A DNA stretch of 64,000 nucleotides from VXRD01 sp965232265 (GTDB taxonomy: Bacteria; Latescibacterota; UBA2968), in assembly GCA_965232265.1 (NCBI GenBank), contig CBDDPH010000002.1, positions 1,550,001-1,614,000 of the forward strand, read 5' to 3'. Positions 43,837-52,593 of the stretch are shown here, piece by piece; within the stretch, counting starts at the first letter, position 1; each line of letters starts with the position of its first letter. The notes under the pieces were generated by a model. It searched no databases and was not told the origin of the DNA. It was given only the letters and a program-made list of their open reading frames with translations. The position numbers were made by a program, and so were the translations under genes.

Positions 43837-46266
43837 TTAATTCCGCACGCGGAATATGGCTCGGCGTTTGACATTTTTCTTTTCGTGCAAGTCCGTTACC
43901 GCGACCTCGAGTTTATAGACGCCGCGGGGCATTTTGGACAGGTCGATTTCTAGGAAGGTGAAGTCGTCGAATTTGTCGCCGGCATAGACCGAGGTGATCG
44001 ATGTGCTGCCCTGCTGCCCGACACGGCGCAATGCTTCCACGGATTCGGCCATCAGATTGCGTTCGGCTGGCATGTATTGCACTTCAAAATCCACGGTATC
44101 GGCTCTGAGATTTTCTTCACCGCCGGTCATGGCATCGCCCACCAGGTCTTCCTGATCTTGCATTTCACCTTCGGCAGTTTCGACATCTACACCGTCGAGC
44201 GCGTCGCCTGCGGCGAGTATATCACTACTGGCACGCTCATCTTCTGTCTCCATTTGCGCCAATTCTTCGGCGGTTGGCACAATGAGCAAGCCCCTCGCCT
44301 GTTTCAAGGCGACGGCGCCAAACATTGCGGGATTGACTTCCTCTTTTTTGGGCACGCTGATGTTGTAGGATATTTCGTATTGCGTGCGCCCAAATTCGTC
44401 TTTTTTCAGGTTGTAGATTTCCACATAGACAAAGGCCGATTGTCCGGTGCGATACGCGCGGAGCGGATTGGGGGCAATGCGTAGATCCATGCGCGATTCG
44501 GGAAAGGGCTTGGCCAGTTCAATTTTCTTGGCGAGCAGCAGATCGCTCATATCCAGGCTCGATTGGGATACGGTCAAAAGGCGTTCTGCGCGGAATGTGC
44601 CGATAGAGCCACTGATTCTGTCGCCCACTTCAACCACGATATTATACGTGCCCTGGGGAAGTTCCATAGCGCGTTGGCTCAACAAATACTGCGGGGCATT
44701 GCCCCCTTTGGGTTTTTCTTGTCCAAGCGGCCGGATATTGCGGTAGATGTCTCGCCACCGGTAATCGAACATAAATAACCCGTCATCCATGACGATCATC
44801 CGGTCGTCGTTCGCTTTTAATTTACCCGTGGGAATGGCATACGCGATTTCCATACGCATATTTTTGCCTGCGCGAAAAGCGGTGATCTGATACGGCATGG
44901 AGTATTTCCGTTTTTGGAATGGATCGACAAAGCGCGCTTCTTTTTCTTTAAATGCCGCGCGATTTTGTATTTCAAAATACTCTTCGCGCATTTTGTCGCT
45001 CGCCCATCGCGTGTTCGTAGATTTTCTGAAGAGCGTTTGCGATACCTGTGTTGCATCCACATTGCGCGTTCTCAGCGCGTTGGGATCTCCGCCTATGATA
45101 TCTACCGTGCTGCTGGGTCCCACTTCGCCTGCAAATCCCCAACCGTCAACGCCGTTCACACTTTGAAATGTGAACCTGTATCCGCCGTAATACCAGGTTT
45201 CTTTGAACATGGGATATACGCCCGTTGTCCGTTGTTGATATTTTCCGTATTTGATATAGGTTTGTCCGCGAATGGTCTTCCAGCCTTCGATGTTCCGCGC
45301 AGGCACGCTAAAGCGCAAATTTGAGTATGCCACGCGCCCGTAGTGTTCCATGCGCCGCTCGTTATGATTGGTCAAAAATAGCGGGTCATTCTTGTTCCAA
45401 AATTCCTTCAATGCCGCAGAATCCTTCCACTGGCCATCATCGCCGACTTGCATGGCTTTTGCGATGCGCGCACTGTCTTCTTGTGACGCGATGAGATCTA
45501 CAGATTCCATCATTTTGCGCTGTTCGGGATTCATGGCCGCGATGGCCTGTTCATACAATTTGTTCGCCTCTAAAAGCTCTCCCTTAAGTTGATGCGAGTA
45601 GGCCATGAACAATTGCGCGTTGGTATCGCCGGGGAATCTCCGCATCATTCGCCGCATCACCCGTTGCATCACGGGGATTCTCCTGTGTTCCAGATGTGCC
45701 AGTCCCAACAGATAATAGGCGTCCTGATAGTCGGGATCGACCGCCAGGCTCTTTTCCAACAGCATTACGGCTTGGTCGTATTCGTTCTTGGCAAAAGTTC
45801 GAATGGCTCGCCGCTGTGGTATTACCCGATCTTTTGTGATCATGTATTCGCCGAATATATGGCGGGCAGCATCATAAGCTGCAACCGCCGCATTGGGGAA
45901 TTTTTCAATGACTTTTTCGTAATGCGCCTTGGCTTCGCGCTGAAATCCCCTGTTCCACAATGCCTCGCCGTGCAAGAGCTGATATTGCAAATTCTCCGGC
46001 TCATTCCGAATGGCTTTTTCGCTGGCTTCTACTGCGCGACGCCGAAACTCAGGCGTGTCCAGACGAATGTAGAGGCGGGTCAGTTGTGCAAGCGCGGGGG
46101 CGTATTTGCCATCTTTCTTTAAGACTTGCTTAAATTCTTCCACGCTTTCTTTGGGTTCAATCTCGTTCATGCGGGAGAGGGCAGCGTGATAGAGTGAATC
46201 TACTTCGCTGGTCCATGCCGGTGTTGCAATCAGGCAGGCGAGAATCAAAAGTACGAGGGCTTTCAT
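43837..46266 (-). CDS. GWxTD-domain protein (paralogue 4, tandem copy A)
   Basis: An 809-residue exported protein: signal peptide (MKALVLLILACLIATPAWTS), TPR-like helices over about 20-260, GWxTD-type domain near 300-360 (EFWNKNDPLFLTNHNERRMEHYGRVAYSN, EGWKTIRGQTYIKYGK), and a beta-rich C-terminal half. It is very similar to the adjacent gene at 46296 except in two places. A segment after GPSSTVD near residue 395 differs wholly. An acidic insertion near 690-750 (AQMETEDERASSDILAAGD and on) is absent from the partner. Start at 46266 with GGAGAT upstream, 29 bases after the stop of copy B. Confidence 0.83.
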   Translation of the reverse strand: MKALVLLILACLIATPAWTSEVDSLYHAALSRMNEIEPKESVEEFKQVLKKDGKYAPALAQLTRLYIRLDTPEFRRRAVEASEKAIRNEPENLQYQLLHGEALWNRGFQREAKAHYEKVIEKFPNAAVAAYDAARHIFGEYMITKDRVIPQRRAIRTFAKNEYDQAVMLLEKSLAVDPDYQDAYYLLGLAHLEHRRIPVMQRVMRRMMRRFPGDTNAQLFMAYSHQLKGELLEANKLYEQAIAAMNPEQRKMMESVDLIASQEDSARIAKAMQVGDDGQWKDSAALKEFWNKNDPLFLTNHNERRMEHYGRVAYSNLRFSVPARNIEGWKTIRGQTYIKYGKYQQRTTGVYPMFKETWYYGGYRFTFQSVNGVDGWGFAGEVGPSSTVDIIGGDPNALRTRNVDATQVSQTLFRKSTNTRWASDKMREEYFEIQNRAAFKEKEARFVDPFQKRKYSMPYQITAFRAGKNMRMEIAYAIPTGKLKANDDRMIVMDDGLFMFDYRWRDIYRNIRPLGQEKPKGGNAPQYLLSQRAMELPQGTYNIVVEVGDRISGSIGTFRAERLLTVSQSSLDMSDLLLAKKIELAKPFPESRMDLRIAPNPLRAYRTGQSAFVYVEIYNLKKDEFGRTQYEISYNISVPKKEEVNPAMFGAVALKQARGLLIVPTAEELAQMETEDERASSDILAAGDALDGVDVETAEGEMQDQEDLVGDAMTGGEENLRADTVDFEVQYMPAERNLMAESVEALRRVGQQGSTSITSVYAGDKFDDFTFLEIDLSKMPRGVYKLEVAVTDLHEKKNVKRRAIFRVRN

Positions 46267-46295
46267 AGTGATCTCCATGTGAAGGGTTCTTTTGC

Positions 46296-48593
46296 TTATT
46301 CGCGAACCCGGAACACGGCGTTGCGCTTTACTTGTTTTTTTACTTTCAAATCCGTTACCGCGACTTCGAGTTTGTAAATGCCACGCGGCATCGTAGATAG
46401 GTCGATTTCTAGGAAGGTGAAGTCGTCGGATTTGTCGCCGGCATATACGGAACTGATCGATGTGCTGCTCTGCTGTCCGGCTCGGCGCAGTTCTTCGAGG
46501 GATTCGGCCTTTTGATTGCGTTCGGCCAGCACGTATCGGACTCTCAAATTTGCTCGTCTTGTGCGCGTTTGTGCATTGTTCGCACTTTTTTGTTCTTTGG
46601 CCGATTGCCCAGGCGGCGACACAATGAGCAATCCGTCCAGTTCTGTAAGGTCTATGGCGCCGAACATCGAAGGATCTACTTCCTTTTTCTCTGGTACGCT
46701 GATGCTATAGACAATCTCGTATTGGGTGCGTCCAAATTCGTCTTTTTTCAGGTTGTAAATTTCCAGATAGACAGATGCCGATTGCCCGCTGCGATACGCG
46801 CGGAGCGGATTGGGGGCAATGCGTAGATCCATGCGCGATTCGGGAAAGGGATCGACCAGTTCAATTTTCTGAGCGAGTAACAGGTCGCTCATGTCCAGAC
46901 TTGATTCGGATACGGTCAAAAGGCGTTCTGTGCGGAATGTGCCGATGGAGCCACTGATTCTGTCGCCCACTTCGACCACGATATTGTACGTGCCTTGCGG
47001 AAGTGTCATGGCGCGTTGGCTCAACAGATACTGCTGTGCCTTTCTTCCCGATGGTCGTTTTTGTCCAAGCGGTCGCACTTTGCGATAAATATCTCGCCAG
47101 AGGTAGTCGAACATAAATAACCCGTCATCCATGACGATCATCTGGTCGTCGTTTGCTTTTAATTTGTCCGTGGGAATGGCATAGGCGATTTCCATGCGTA
47201 TATTTTTGCCCGAGCGGAAGGCGGTGATCTGGTGCGGCATGGCGTATTTCCGGCTGTGGAATGGATCGACAAAGCGCGCTTCCACTTTCTTAAATGCCGC
47301 GCGGTTTTGTATGTCGTAATACTCGTCCAGGATTCTTCCCGCCCTCGGTATCGAACTTCTCGGCCTCGAACTACCCATCCTCCTCGGGCTGTTTCCGAAC
47401 GAGCCTCTGCTGGCTGCTCGCGTCACATCTACGGTGCTGCTGGGTCCCACTTCGCCTGCAAATCCCCAACCGTCAACGCCGTTCACACTTTGAAAGACGA
47501 AGTGGTATCCGTCGTAGTACCACGTTTCCTTGAACATGGGATATACGCCCGTTGTCCGCCGCTGATATTTTCCGTATTTGATATAGGTCTGCCCGCGAAT
47601 GGTCTTCCAGCCTTCGATGTTCCGCGCAGGCACGCTAAAGCGCAAATTTGAGTATGCCACGCGGCCGTAGTGTTCCATGCGCCGCTCGTTGTGATTGGTC
47701 AAAAATAGCGGGTCGTTCTTGTTCCAGAATTGCGTCAATGCCGCAGAGTCCTTCCACTGGCCATCATCGCCGACTTGCATGGCTTTTGAGATGCGCGCAC
47801 TGTCTTCTTTTGATGCGATGATATCCACGGATTCCATCATTTTGCGCTGTTCGGGTTCCATCGCTGCAATGGCCTGTTCATACAATTTGTTCGCTTCTGG
47901 AAGATTGCCCTGAAGCTGATGGGCGTAGGCCATGAACAATTGCGCGTTGATGTCGCCCGAAAATCTTCGCATCATTCGCCGCATCACCCGTTGCATCACG
48001 GGGATTCTCCTGTGTTCCAGATGCGCCAGTCCCAATAGATAGTAGGCGTCCTGATAATCTGCATCGACCTCCAGGCTCTTTTCCAACAACATTACGGCCT
48101 GGTCGTATTCGTTCTTGGCAAAGGTCCGAATCGCGCCTCGCCGCTGAATGATCCGATCTCTCGTGATCATGTATTCGCCGAATATATGGCGGGCAGCATC
48201 ATAAGCTGCAACCGCCGCATTGGGGAATTTTTCAATGACTTTTTCGTAATGCGCCTTGGCTTCGCGCTGAAACCCCCTGTTCCACAATGCCTCGCCGTGC
48301 AAGAGCTGATATTGCAAATTCTCCGGCTCATTCCGAATGGCTTTTTCGCTGGCTTCTACTGCGCGACGCCGAAACTCAGGCGTGTCCAGGCGAATGTAGA
48401 GGCGGGTCAGTTGTGCAAGCGCGGGGGCGTATTTGCCGTTTTTCTTGAGTACTTGCTTAAATTCTTCCACGCTTTCTTTGGGTTCAATCTCGTTCATGCG
48501 GGAGAGGGCAGCGTGATAGAGCGAATCTACTTCGCTGGTCCATGCCGGTGCTGCGATCAGGCAGGTGAGGATCAAAAGTACGAGGGCTTTCAT
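46296..48593 (-). CDS. GWxTD-domain protein (paralogue 5, tandem copy B)
   Basis: A 765-residue exported protein with the same order as copy A: signal peptide MKALVLLILTCLIAAPAWTS, TPR-like N-terminal part nearly identical to copy A over about 390 residues, then a basic, Ser/Arg/Pro-rich segment (RAASRGSFGNSPRRMGSSRP) where copy A has an unrelated sequence. Similarity resumes at EYYDIQNRAAFKKVEARFVDPF. The C-terminal insertion is short and basic instead of long and acidic. AAGGAG precedes the ATG at 48593. It follows the amidohydrolase by 33 bases. The near-identical 5' halves point to recent duplication or gene conversion. Confidence 0.83.
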   Translation of the reverse strand: MKALVLLILTCLIAAPAWTSEVDSLYHAALSRMNEIEPKESVEEFKQVLKKNGKYAPALAQLTRLYIRLDTPEFRRRAVEASEKAIRNEPENLQYQLLHGEALWNRGFQREAKAHYEKVIEKFPNAAVAAYDAARHIFGEYMITRDRIIQRRGAIRTFAKNEYDQAVMLLEKSLEVDADYQDAYYLLGLAHLEHRRIPVMQRVMRRMMRRFSGDINAQLFMAYAHQLQGNLPEANKLYEQAIAAMEPEQRKMMESVDIIASKEDSARISKAMQVGDDGQWKDSAALTQFWNKNDPLFLTNHNERRMEHYGRVAYSNLRFSVPARNIEGWKTIRGQTYIKYGKYQRRTTGVYPMFKETWYYDGYHFVFQSVNGVDGWGFAGEVGPSSTVDVTRAASRGSFGNSPRRMGSSRPRSSIPRAGRILDEYYDIQNRAAFKKVEARFVDPFHSRKYAMPHQITAFRSGKNIRMEIAYAIPTDKLKANDDQMIVMDDGLFMFDYLWRDIYRKVRPLGQKRPSGRKAQQYLLSQRAMTLPQGTYNIVVEVGDRISGSIGTFRTERLLTVSESSLDMSDLLLAQKIELVDPFPESRMDLRIAPNPLRAYRSGQSASVYLEIYNLKKDEFGRTQYEIVYSISVPEKKEVDPSMFGAIDLTELDGLLIVSPPGQSAKEQKSANNAQTRTRRANLRVRYVLAERNQKAESLEELRRAGQQSSTSISSVYAGDKSDDFTFLEIDLSTMPRGIYKLEVAVTDLKVKKQVKRNAVFRVRE

Positions 48594-48626
48594 GGAGAGG
48601 CTCCTTGCGGTGGGCGGTGGTGGGTT

Positions 48627-49700
48627 TTAAAAGCTATAAAATGCCTTTGCATTTTTGTACAGAATTTTTCCTAGTAATGCATCCGATAAGCCTCTGGGAA
48701 TTGCGTCTATTGGCGCGTCAAAATGCCAATGTGGATAGTCTGTGGAAAACATCAGCATGTCATCCGATTCCAGATGGTCCATAACTTGCAACAGATATTC
48801 GGCTTCTGGCGGGGCGTCCATGGGCTGTAGCGTCATCCGAATGTGTTCGCGGATATATTCCGACGGTGGGCGTTTGACCCATGGTATGTCGCGGCGCAAG
48901 CCCTTCCATTCCTTATCGATGCGCCACATGAATGCGGGCATCCATGTCCAGCCGCCTTCGATGAGTGCGATGCGTAATTCCGTAAACCGATCAAACGCGC
49001 CTTCTACGACCAAACTCATGACCTGAGACTGAAATATTTGCGCCATGTCGGCCATTTCTTCGGCGTAGGTCAAAGGCCAACCAACGGGCGTGGGCGGCAG
49101 GCTGGATGCGCCGCCATAGTGAATCCCGATCACGAGGTCGCGTTTTACGGCTGCTTCAAATAATGGGTCGTACAAGCTATTGCCATAAGGTTGATATGAT
49201 CTGACCGGCACGATGACCTGAATAAAGCCCGGGTGGTCGCCGAATCGCTCGATTTCGCGTGCGGCGAGTACCGGGTTTTGGCTGGGCACTACGAGAGAGG
49301 CGCGCAGTCGGTTGTCTTTGTTTAACCACGCGTCGATTTGCCACTGGTTGATCGCGGTTGCAAGCGATGCAGACAAGTTTTCGTTGTGTACACTTTGCAC
49401 GCGGTAAGCGCAGGTTAAGATCCCGATTTCGACATCCCAGGCGTCCAGTACCTGCTTTTTTAGCAATTCAAAATCAGACCCCGGCGGCCCATTTTTCGGC
49501 TTTGTGCCTTTTCGCGCAGATGTGGGTGCTCGTGCGGGATAATCATTCGCGTTGGGTCCCACAAATGCCGATTCGTCGATGTATGCAACCCAGTGTTCTT
49601 CCAGATATGGAATCAGGGCGTCCAAACCGGGCAATTCGTTGTGAATATCACAATCGATGATGGGATGATAAAAGGGGTTGGCAGGTGTATTGCGCGGCAT
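48627..49700 (-). CDS. Amidohydrolase (PF04909, ACMSD-like) family protein
   Basis: A 357-residue TIM-barrel metal hydrolase or decarboxylase. IIDCDIHNE near residue 17 carries the N-terminal metal motif (DxDxH). GIHYGGAS (His near 195) and FSTDYPHWHFD (Asp near 320) supply the remaining ligands seen in amidohydrolase-2 proteins. Members hydrolyse lactones or decarboxylate aromatic acids; the substrate is unknown. The start at 49700 lies one base after the stop of the TIM-barrel isomerase gene, with GGGA upstream. Last of four genes (51780-52451, 50526, 49702, 48627) that look like one catabolic operon. Confidence 0.85.
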   Translation of the reverse strand: MPRNTPANPFYHPIIDCDIHNELPGLDALIPYLEEHWVAYIDESAFVGPNANDYPARAPTSARKGTKPKNGPPGSDFELLKKQVLDAWDVEIGILTCAYRVQSVHNENLSASLATAINQWQIDAWLNKDNRLRASLVVPSQNPVLAAREIERFGDHPGFIQVIVPVRSYQPYGNSLYDPLFEAAVKRDLVIGIHYGGASSLPPTPVGWPLTYAEEMADMAQIFQSQVMSLVVEGAFDRFTELRIALIEGGWTWMPAFMWRIDKEWKGLRRDIPWVKRPPSEYIREHIRMTLQPMDAPPEAEYLLQVMDHLESDDMLMFSTDYPHWHFDAPIDAIPRGLSDALLGKILYKNAKAFYSF

Positions 49701-49701
49701 G

Positions 49702-50514
49702 TTAATATCCCGCACCGCGACAATACTGATACATTTTGGCACTTCGGGTCGCTTCATTTATCGCGTCTTCACCTTCGTAAACTGGCGCGCCGGGGCAGGC
49801 TGTCACCCACCGGTCATATCCCGTGTCTTCGAGTACGTTTGCCAGGTCGGGAAAATCCAGTGCTTCGCCCACGCCTACAGAGACCCATTGGGGCGTAAAT
49901 CGCCCCGCTTCATCCCGCGTGATGTTCTCATCTGCCCAGTCCTGTAAATGTACGTAATTGAGCTGGTGCTGAAAGTCGCGCAACGATTGCGCGGCGTCAT
50001 AGTCCCAGAGTTGTGCGTGCGATACGTCGATACACAGTTTTGCTTTTTCGAGGTGTTGCATGTACAGCGTCCAGTCTTCTTTGGAATCCACCAGCAGATT
50101 GGTGTGGATGTGATAACTCAATTCCAGATCGTATTGCGCTGCGTAATCAGCCCAGTTGTCCGCTGCTTCAGCCGCCTGTTTGATATCGTCTTCGGTGATA
50201 TCCCGATCTTTGGGCTTGGGACCGCTCATGTACATAAAGCAATCCACTTCCATTTCGGCGGCAAAATCAATCCGCCTTCTGTTGCGCTCCTGGTGTTCCC
50301 AATCAGATATTTCGGGCGATCCCTGCGCTGTGTACACCGCCATGGGCAGTCCCACATTGTCGCATATTTGCCGAACGCGCCTCGCTGGCCCCAACCAATC
50401 CAGCGGCAATCGACATTCCCAGCCGTCCCAGCCCGATTTTTTCAGGGCCTCAAGGGCAGGCTCCAAATCTGGGTTTCTCCATCGCAATGCACAGTATCCG
50501 AGTTTAAATGACAT
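49702..50514 (-). CDS. Sugar phosphate isomerase/epimerase-like TIM-barrel protein
   Basis: A 270-residue AP-endonuclease-2/xylose-isomerase-like barrel (PF01261). It opens MSFKLGYCALRW; metal-site positions appear in LELSYHIHTN (near 135), LCIDVSHAQLWDYD (near 165), LNYVHLQDW (near 190), and GVGEALDFPDLANVLEDTGY, the typical (G)xGxxDFxxxxxxL end. It should bind a divalent metal and isomerise or epimerise a keto-sugar or inosose-type substrate. AAGGAG lies 8 bases before the ATG, 11 bases after the enolase-superfamily stop. It is translationally close to the amidohydrolase downstream. Confidence 0.85.
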   Translation of the reverse strand: MSFKLGYCALRWRNPDLEPALEALKKSGWDGWECRLPLDWLGPARRVRQICDNVGLPMAVYTAQGSPEISDWEHQERNRRRIDFAAEMEVDCFMYMSGPKPKDRDITEDDIKQAAEAADNWADYAAQYDLELSYHIHTNLLVDSKEDWTLYMQHLEKAKLCIDVSHAQLWDYDAAQSLRDFQHQLNYVHLQDWADENITRDEAGRFTPQWVSVGVGEALDFPDLANVLEDTGYDRWVTACPGAPVYEGEDAINEATRSAKMYQYCRGAGY

Positions 50515-50525
50515 GGTAATCTCCT

Positions 50526-51764
50526 TTATCCAAATCGTTCCCGATATTCTCGTTCATATTCTTCCGATCCGTCATCCAGCTTTAATTCCAGACGAATGCC
50601 GGGTAGAAAGCCCGTTAGTCTGCCCGCCAAAAAGTCCTCGCGGTAGCTTCCGTCTGGATAATGGGTCTGCCGTCCGTCGGGCCAGCATAAGGTGTGAATT
50701 TGTCGCCTTTCTTCGAGTTTGAAATCTGGATCAACGCGATAGCGTTCAATGACGTCCCAATCCAGTTCAATACCCAATCCCGGTGCGTTGGGTACGCGAA
50801 TATGTCCGCCTTCCACTTTGAAGTCTTTGACGAGTGGATGCGTCCAGATGTTCACGCAGGGGATCGCGGGCCAGCGCGCATGCGATAATACAGCGCCCAG
50901 ATGCACGCCCCACATGGTGGTCAATCCCGATCCCACCAGTTGCAGCCAGAACGGCATATTGGCTTCTGCGGCGAGGGTGCCCTGTGTCATCACGCGAGTC
51001 GCCCCACCGCCTACGACAAATCCGTCGCATACGCCTTCGCGCACGGCGGTCATAAAGGGCGGATTGCCAAAGTGCATGGCAATGGGGCTGGCGATTTTTT
51101 GCCGCAACAGGGCGTTGCCCGCGACGTCGTTTTGCGGGATGGGCGTTTCGACCATTGCCAACTGGCTATACGTGTCTTCTAACCGTCGAATCAAGGGTGC
51201 GGCGTAATCTACGCCGAGCAATAGGCCATTGAAGTCCGCGTCGATTTTGAAATAACTCGGCACGGATTTTCTTATGGCTTCAAATTGTTCTGCGGGATAA
51301 AACCAGGGGCGCGCCTTGACTTTCATTGTGGTGAATCCGTGGTCTATCGCTGCCCGCGCTTCCATAACCCATTCTTCGGGGGTGCGGTCCTGCGACCACC
51401 ACGATACGGGACATGTGTCTCGATATTGCACACCCAGCAGTTTGTGACACGGCACGCCGAGCGTTTTTCCCGCTGCGTCAAAGAGTGCCATTTGCAAGCC
51501 CGCGCCCAGGCTGTCATCCCACAAATGATCGAATATGTTTTTTCCGCGCACGCGAGCAAATTGTCTCTCATTCGATTGTCCCCACGTATATCGCGTCAGG
51601 GTTTCGCCATATCCGACCACGCCCGCAGCGGTCGTTATTTTGCACACATCCACAAGCGACCAAAACGGTACCCGAATTTGTTTCACTTTTGCACACCGCG
51701 GATGAAATGGGACGTGCAGAAGGATGTGTTCAATATTCGCAACTTCGCAGTCTTTGGCGGTCAT
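50526..51764 (-). CDS. Enolase-superfamily (mandelate racemase-like) protein
   Basis: A 412-residue enolase-superfamily enzyme. The barrel shows TTMKVKARP (KxK acid/base pair, near 160), YFKIDADFNG (first metal ligand, near 185) and LAMVETPIPQ (second, near 215). The third ligand position, usually an acidic residue in PIAxDE-type phrases, reads SPIAMHFGNPP. FVVGGGATRVMTQG and GVHLGAVLSH complete the barrel. The family removes an alpha-proton from acid sugars, giving dehydration or racemisation. The altered third ligand suggests an atypical site or substrate. AAGGGA precedes the ATG. It lies between a propeller protein and a TIM-barrel isomerase in one operon. Confidence 0.8.
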   Translation of the reverse strand: MTAKDCEVANIEHILLHVPFHPRCAKVKQIRVPFWSLVDVCKITTAAGVVGYGETLTRYTWGQSNERQFARVRGKNIFDHLWDDSLGAGLQMALFDAAGKTLGVPCHKLLGVQYRDTCPVSWWSQDRTPEEWVMEARAAIDHGFTTMKVKARPWFYPAEQFEAIRKSVPSYFKIDADFNGLLLGVDYAAPLIRRLEDTYSQLAMVETPIPQNDVAGNALLRQKIASPIAMHFGNPPFMTAVREGVCDGFVVGGGATRVMTQGTLAAEANMPFWLQLVGSGLTTMWGVHLGAVLSHARWPAIPCVNIWTHPLVKDFKVEGGHIRVPNAPGLGIELDWDVIERYRVDPDFKLEERRQIHTLCWPDGRQTHYPDGSYREDFLAGRLTGFLPGIRLELKLDDGSEEYEREYRERFG

Positions 51765-51779
51765 GTTGGATTCCCTTTG

Positions 51780-52451
51780 TTATACGATTAATCGACCGAT
51801 ATCGCAGTTGTGCGCGTCGCAATACCACAGGACGCCGTCGTGCATGGTCATGCCGTGTACTTCGTCGGGTGCTTCTACGCGAATGACGTCGTACACGCGG
51901 CCATCTGCTGTGCCCAGCAAGTTTACCGTGCCTGCGGATGTGTCTGCCACCCATAGTTTGTCGTCTTGCCAGGCCAATCCGTGGTTGCGGAGGCCCGGTG
52001 TTCGAAATGCGTGTTCTTCCGTCCAAGTTTCGGCATCTACCACATGTACAAATTGCGAGGGGGGAGACGCGATGTAAATTTTGCCGTCACGCCATTCCAG
52101 TCCGTGTGCGCCGGTTTCTGAGGCGTCTGGCAGGCCTTCGCGCCAGGATGCCACGCCAACGCCGGGCGAATCGTATTTTGCAATGGTTTTGCCGGTTTTC
52201 ATATCGAGTTTTGCGATTTGCAATTCAAATGTGGAGGCGATCCATACATATCCGCCACCGATTGTGATTCCGCTCGAATGCTCTGTGTCTGTTTGCGCCT
52301 CAAATAGTATGTCGCCCGTTTCCCAATCTACTTTGTATATTTTCAGATCTACCTGGTCGATAATCCACAGGCCATCCGGCGCGGCTTGCAAACCATTGGG
52401 CTGCGGTCCTGGACTCTTGAAACGCTTTTCGACTTTTGCTATTTTTATCAT
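51780..52451 (-). CDS. SMP-30/NHL-like beta-propeller protein
   Basis: A 223-residue cytoplasmic-looking protein without signal peptide. Repeats such as NGLQAAPDGLWIIDQVDLKI, SSGITIGGGYVWIASTFEL, HGLEWRDGKIYIAS, NHGLAWQDDKLWVADT and HGMTMHDGVLWYCDAHN mark five beta-propeller blades of the SMP-30/gluconolactonase/streptogramin-lyase kind. A lactonase would fit an acid-sugar pathway with the enolase-superfamily gene 15 bases downstream, but the metal ligands of SMP-30 are not clearly identifiable. AGGAG precedes the ATG at 52451. First gene of the operon. Confidence 0.75.
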   Translation of the reverse strand: MIKIAKVEKRFKSPGPQPNGLQAAPDGLWIIDQVDLKIYKVDWETGDILFEAQTDTEHSSGITIGGGYVWIASTFELQIAKLDMKTGKTIAKYDSPGVGVASWREGLPDASETGAHGLEWRDGKIYIASPPSQFVHVVDAETWTEEHAFRTPGLRNHGLAWQDDKLWVADTSAGTVNLLGTADGRVYDVIRVEAPDEVHGMTMHDGVLWYCDAHNCDIGRLIV

Positions 52452-52522
52452 GGTATGGCTCCTGTTTGTAGGCTGGTACCGATCCTAAAATCACGTATGA
52501 CCTAATGTAATACATCTTTTAC

Positions 52523-52552
52523 TTGAAGCAAGACATTGTACTGTGCTACATT
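52523..52552 (+). promoter_or_regulatory. Possible sigma70-type promoter
   Basis: TTGAAG (52523-52528), an 18-base spacer and TACATT (52547-52552) stand before the gene at 52594. Neither box is perfect. Confidence 0.3.
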
Positions 52553-52593
52553 TTCTTTGACTTACCGACTTTCGAGTGCCATTTTGTTTTCAC

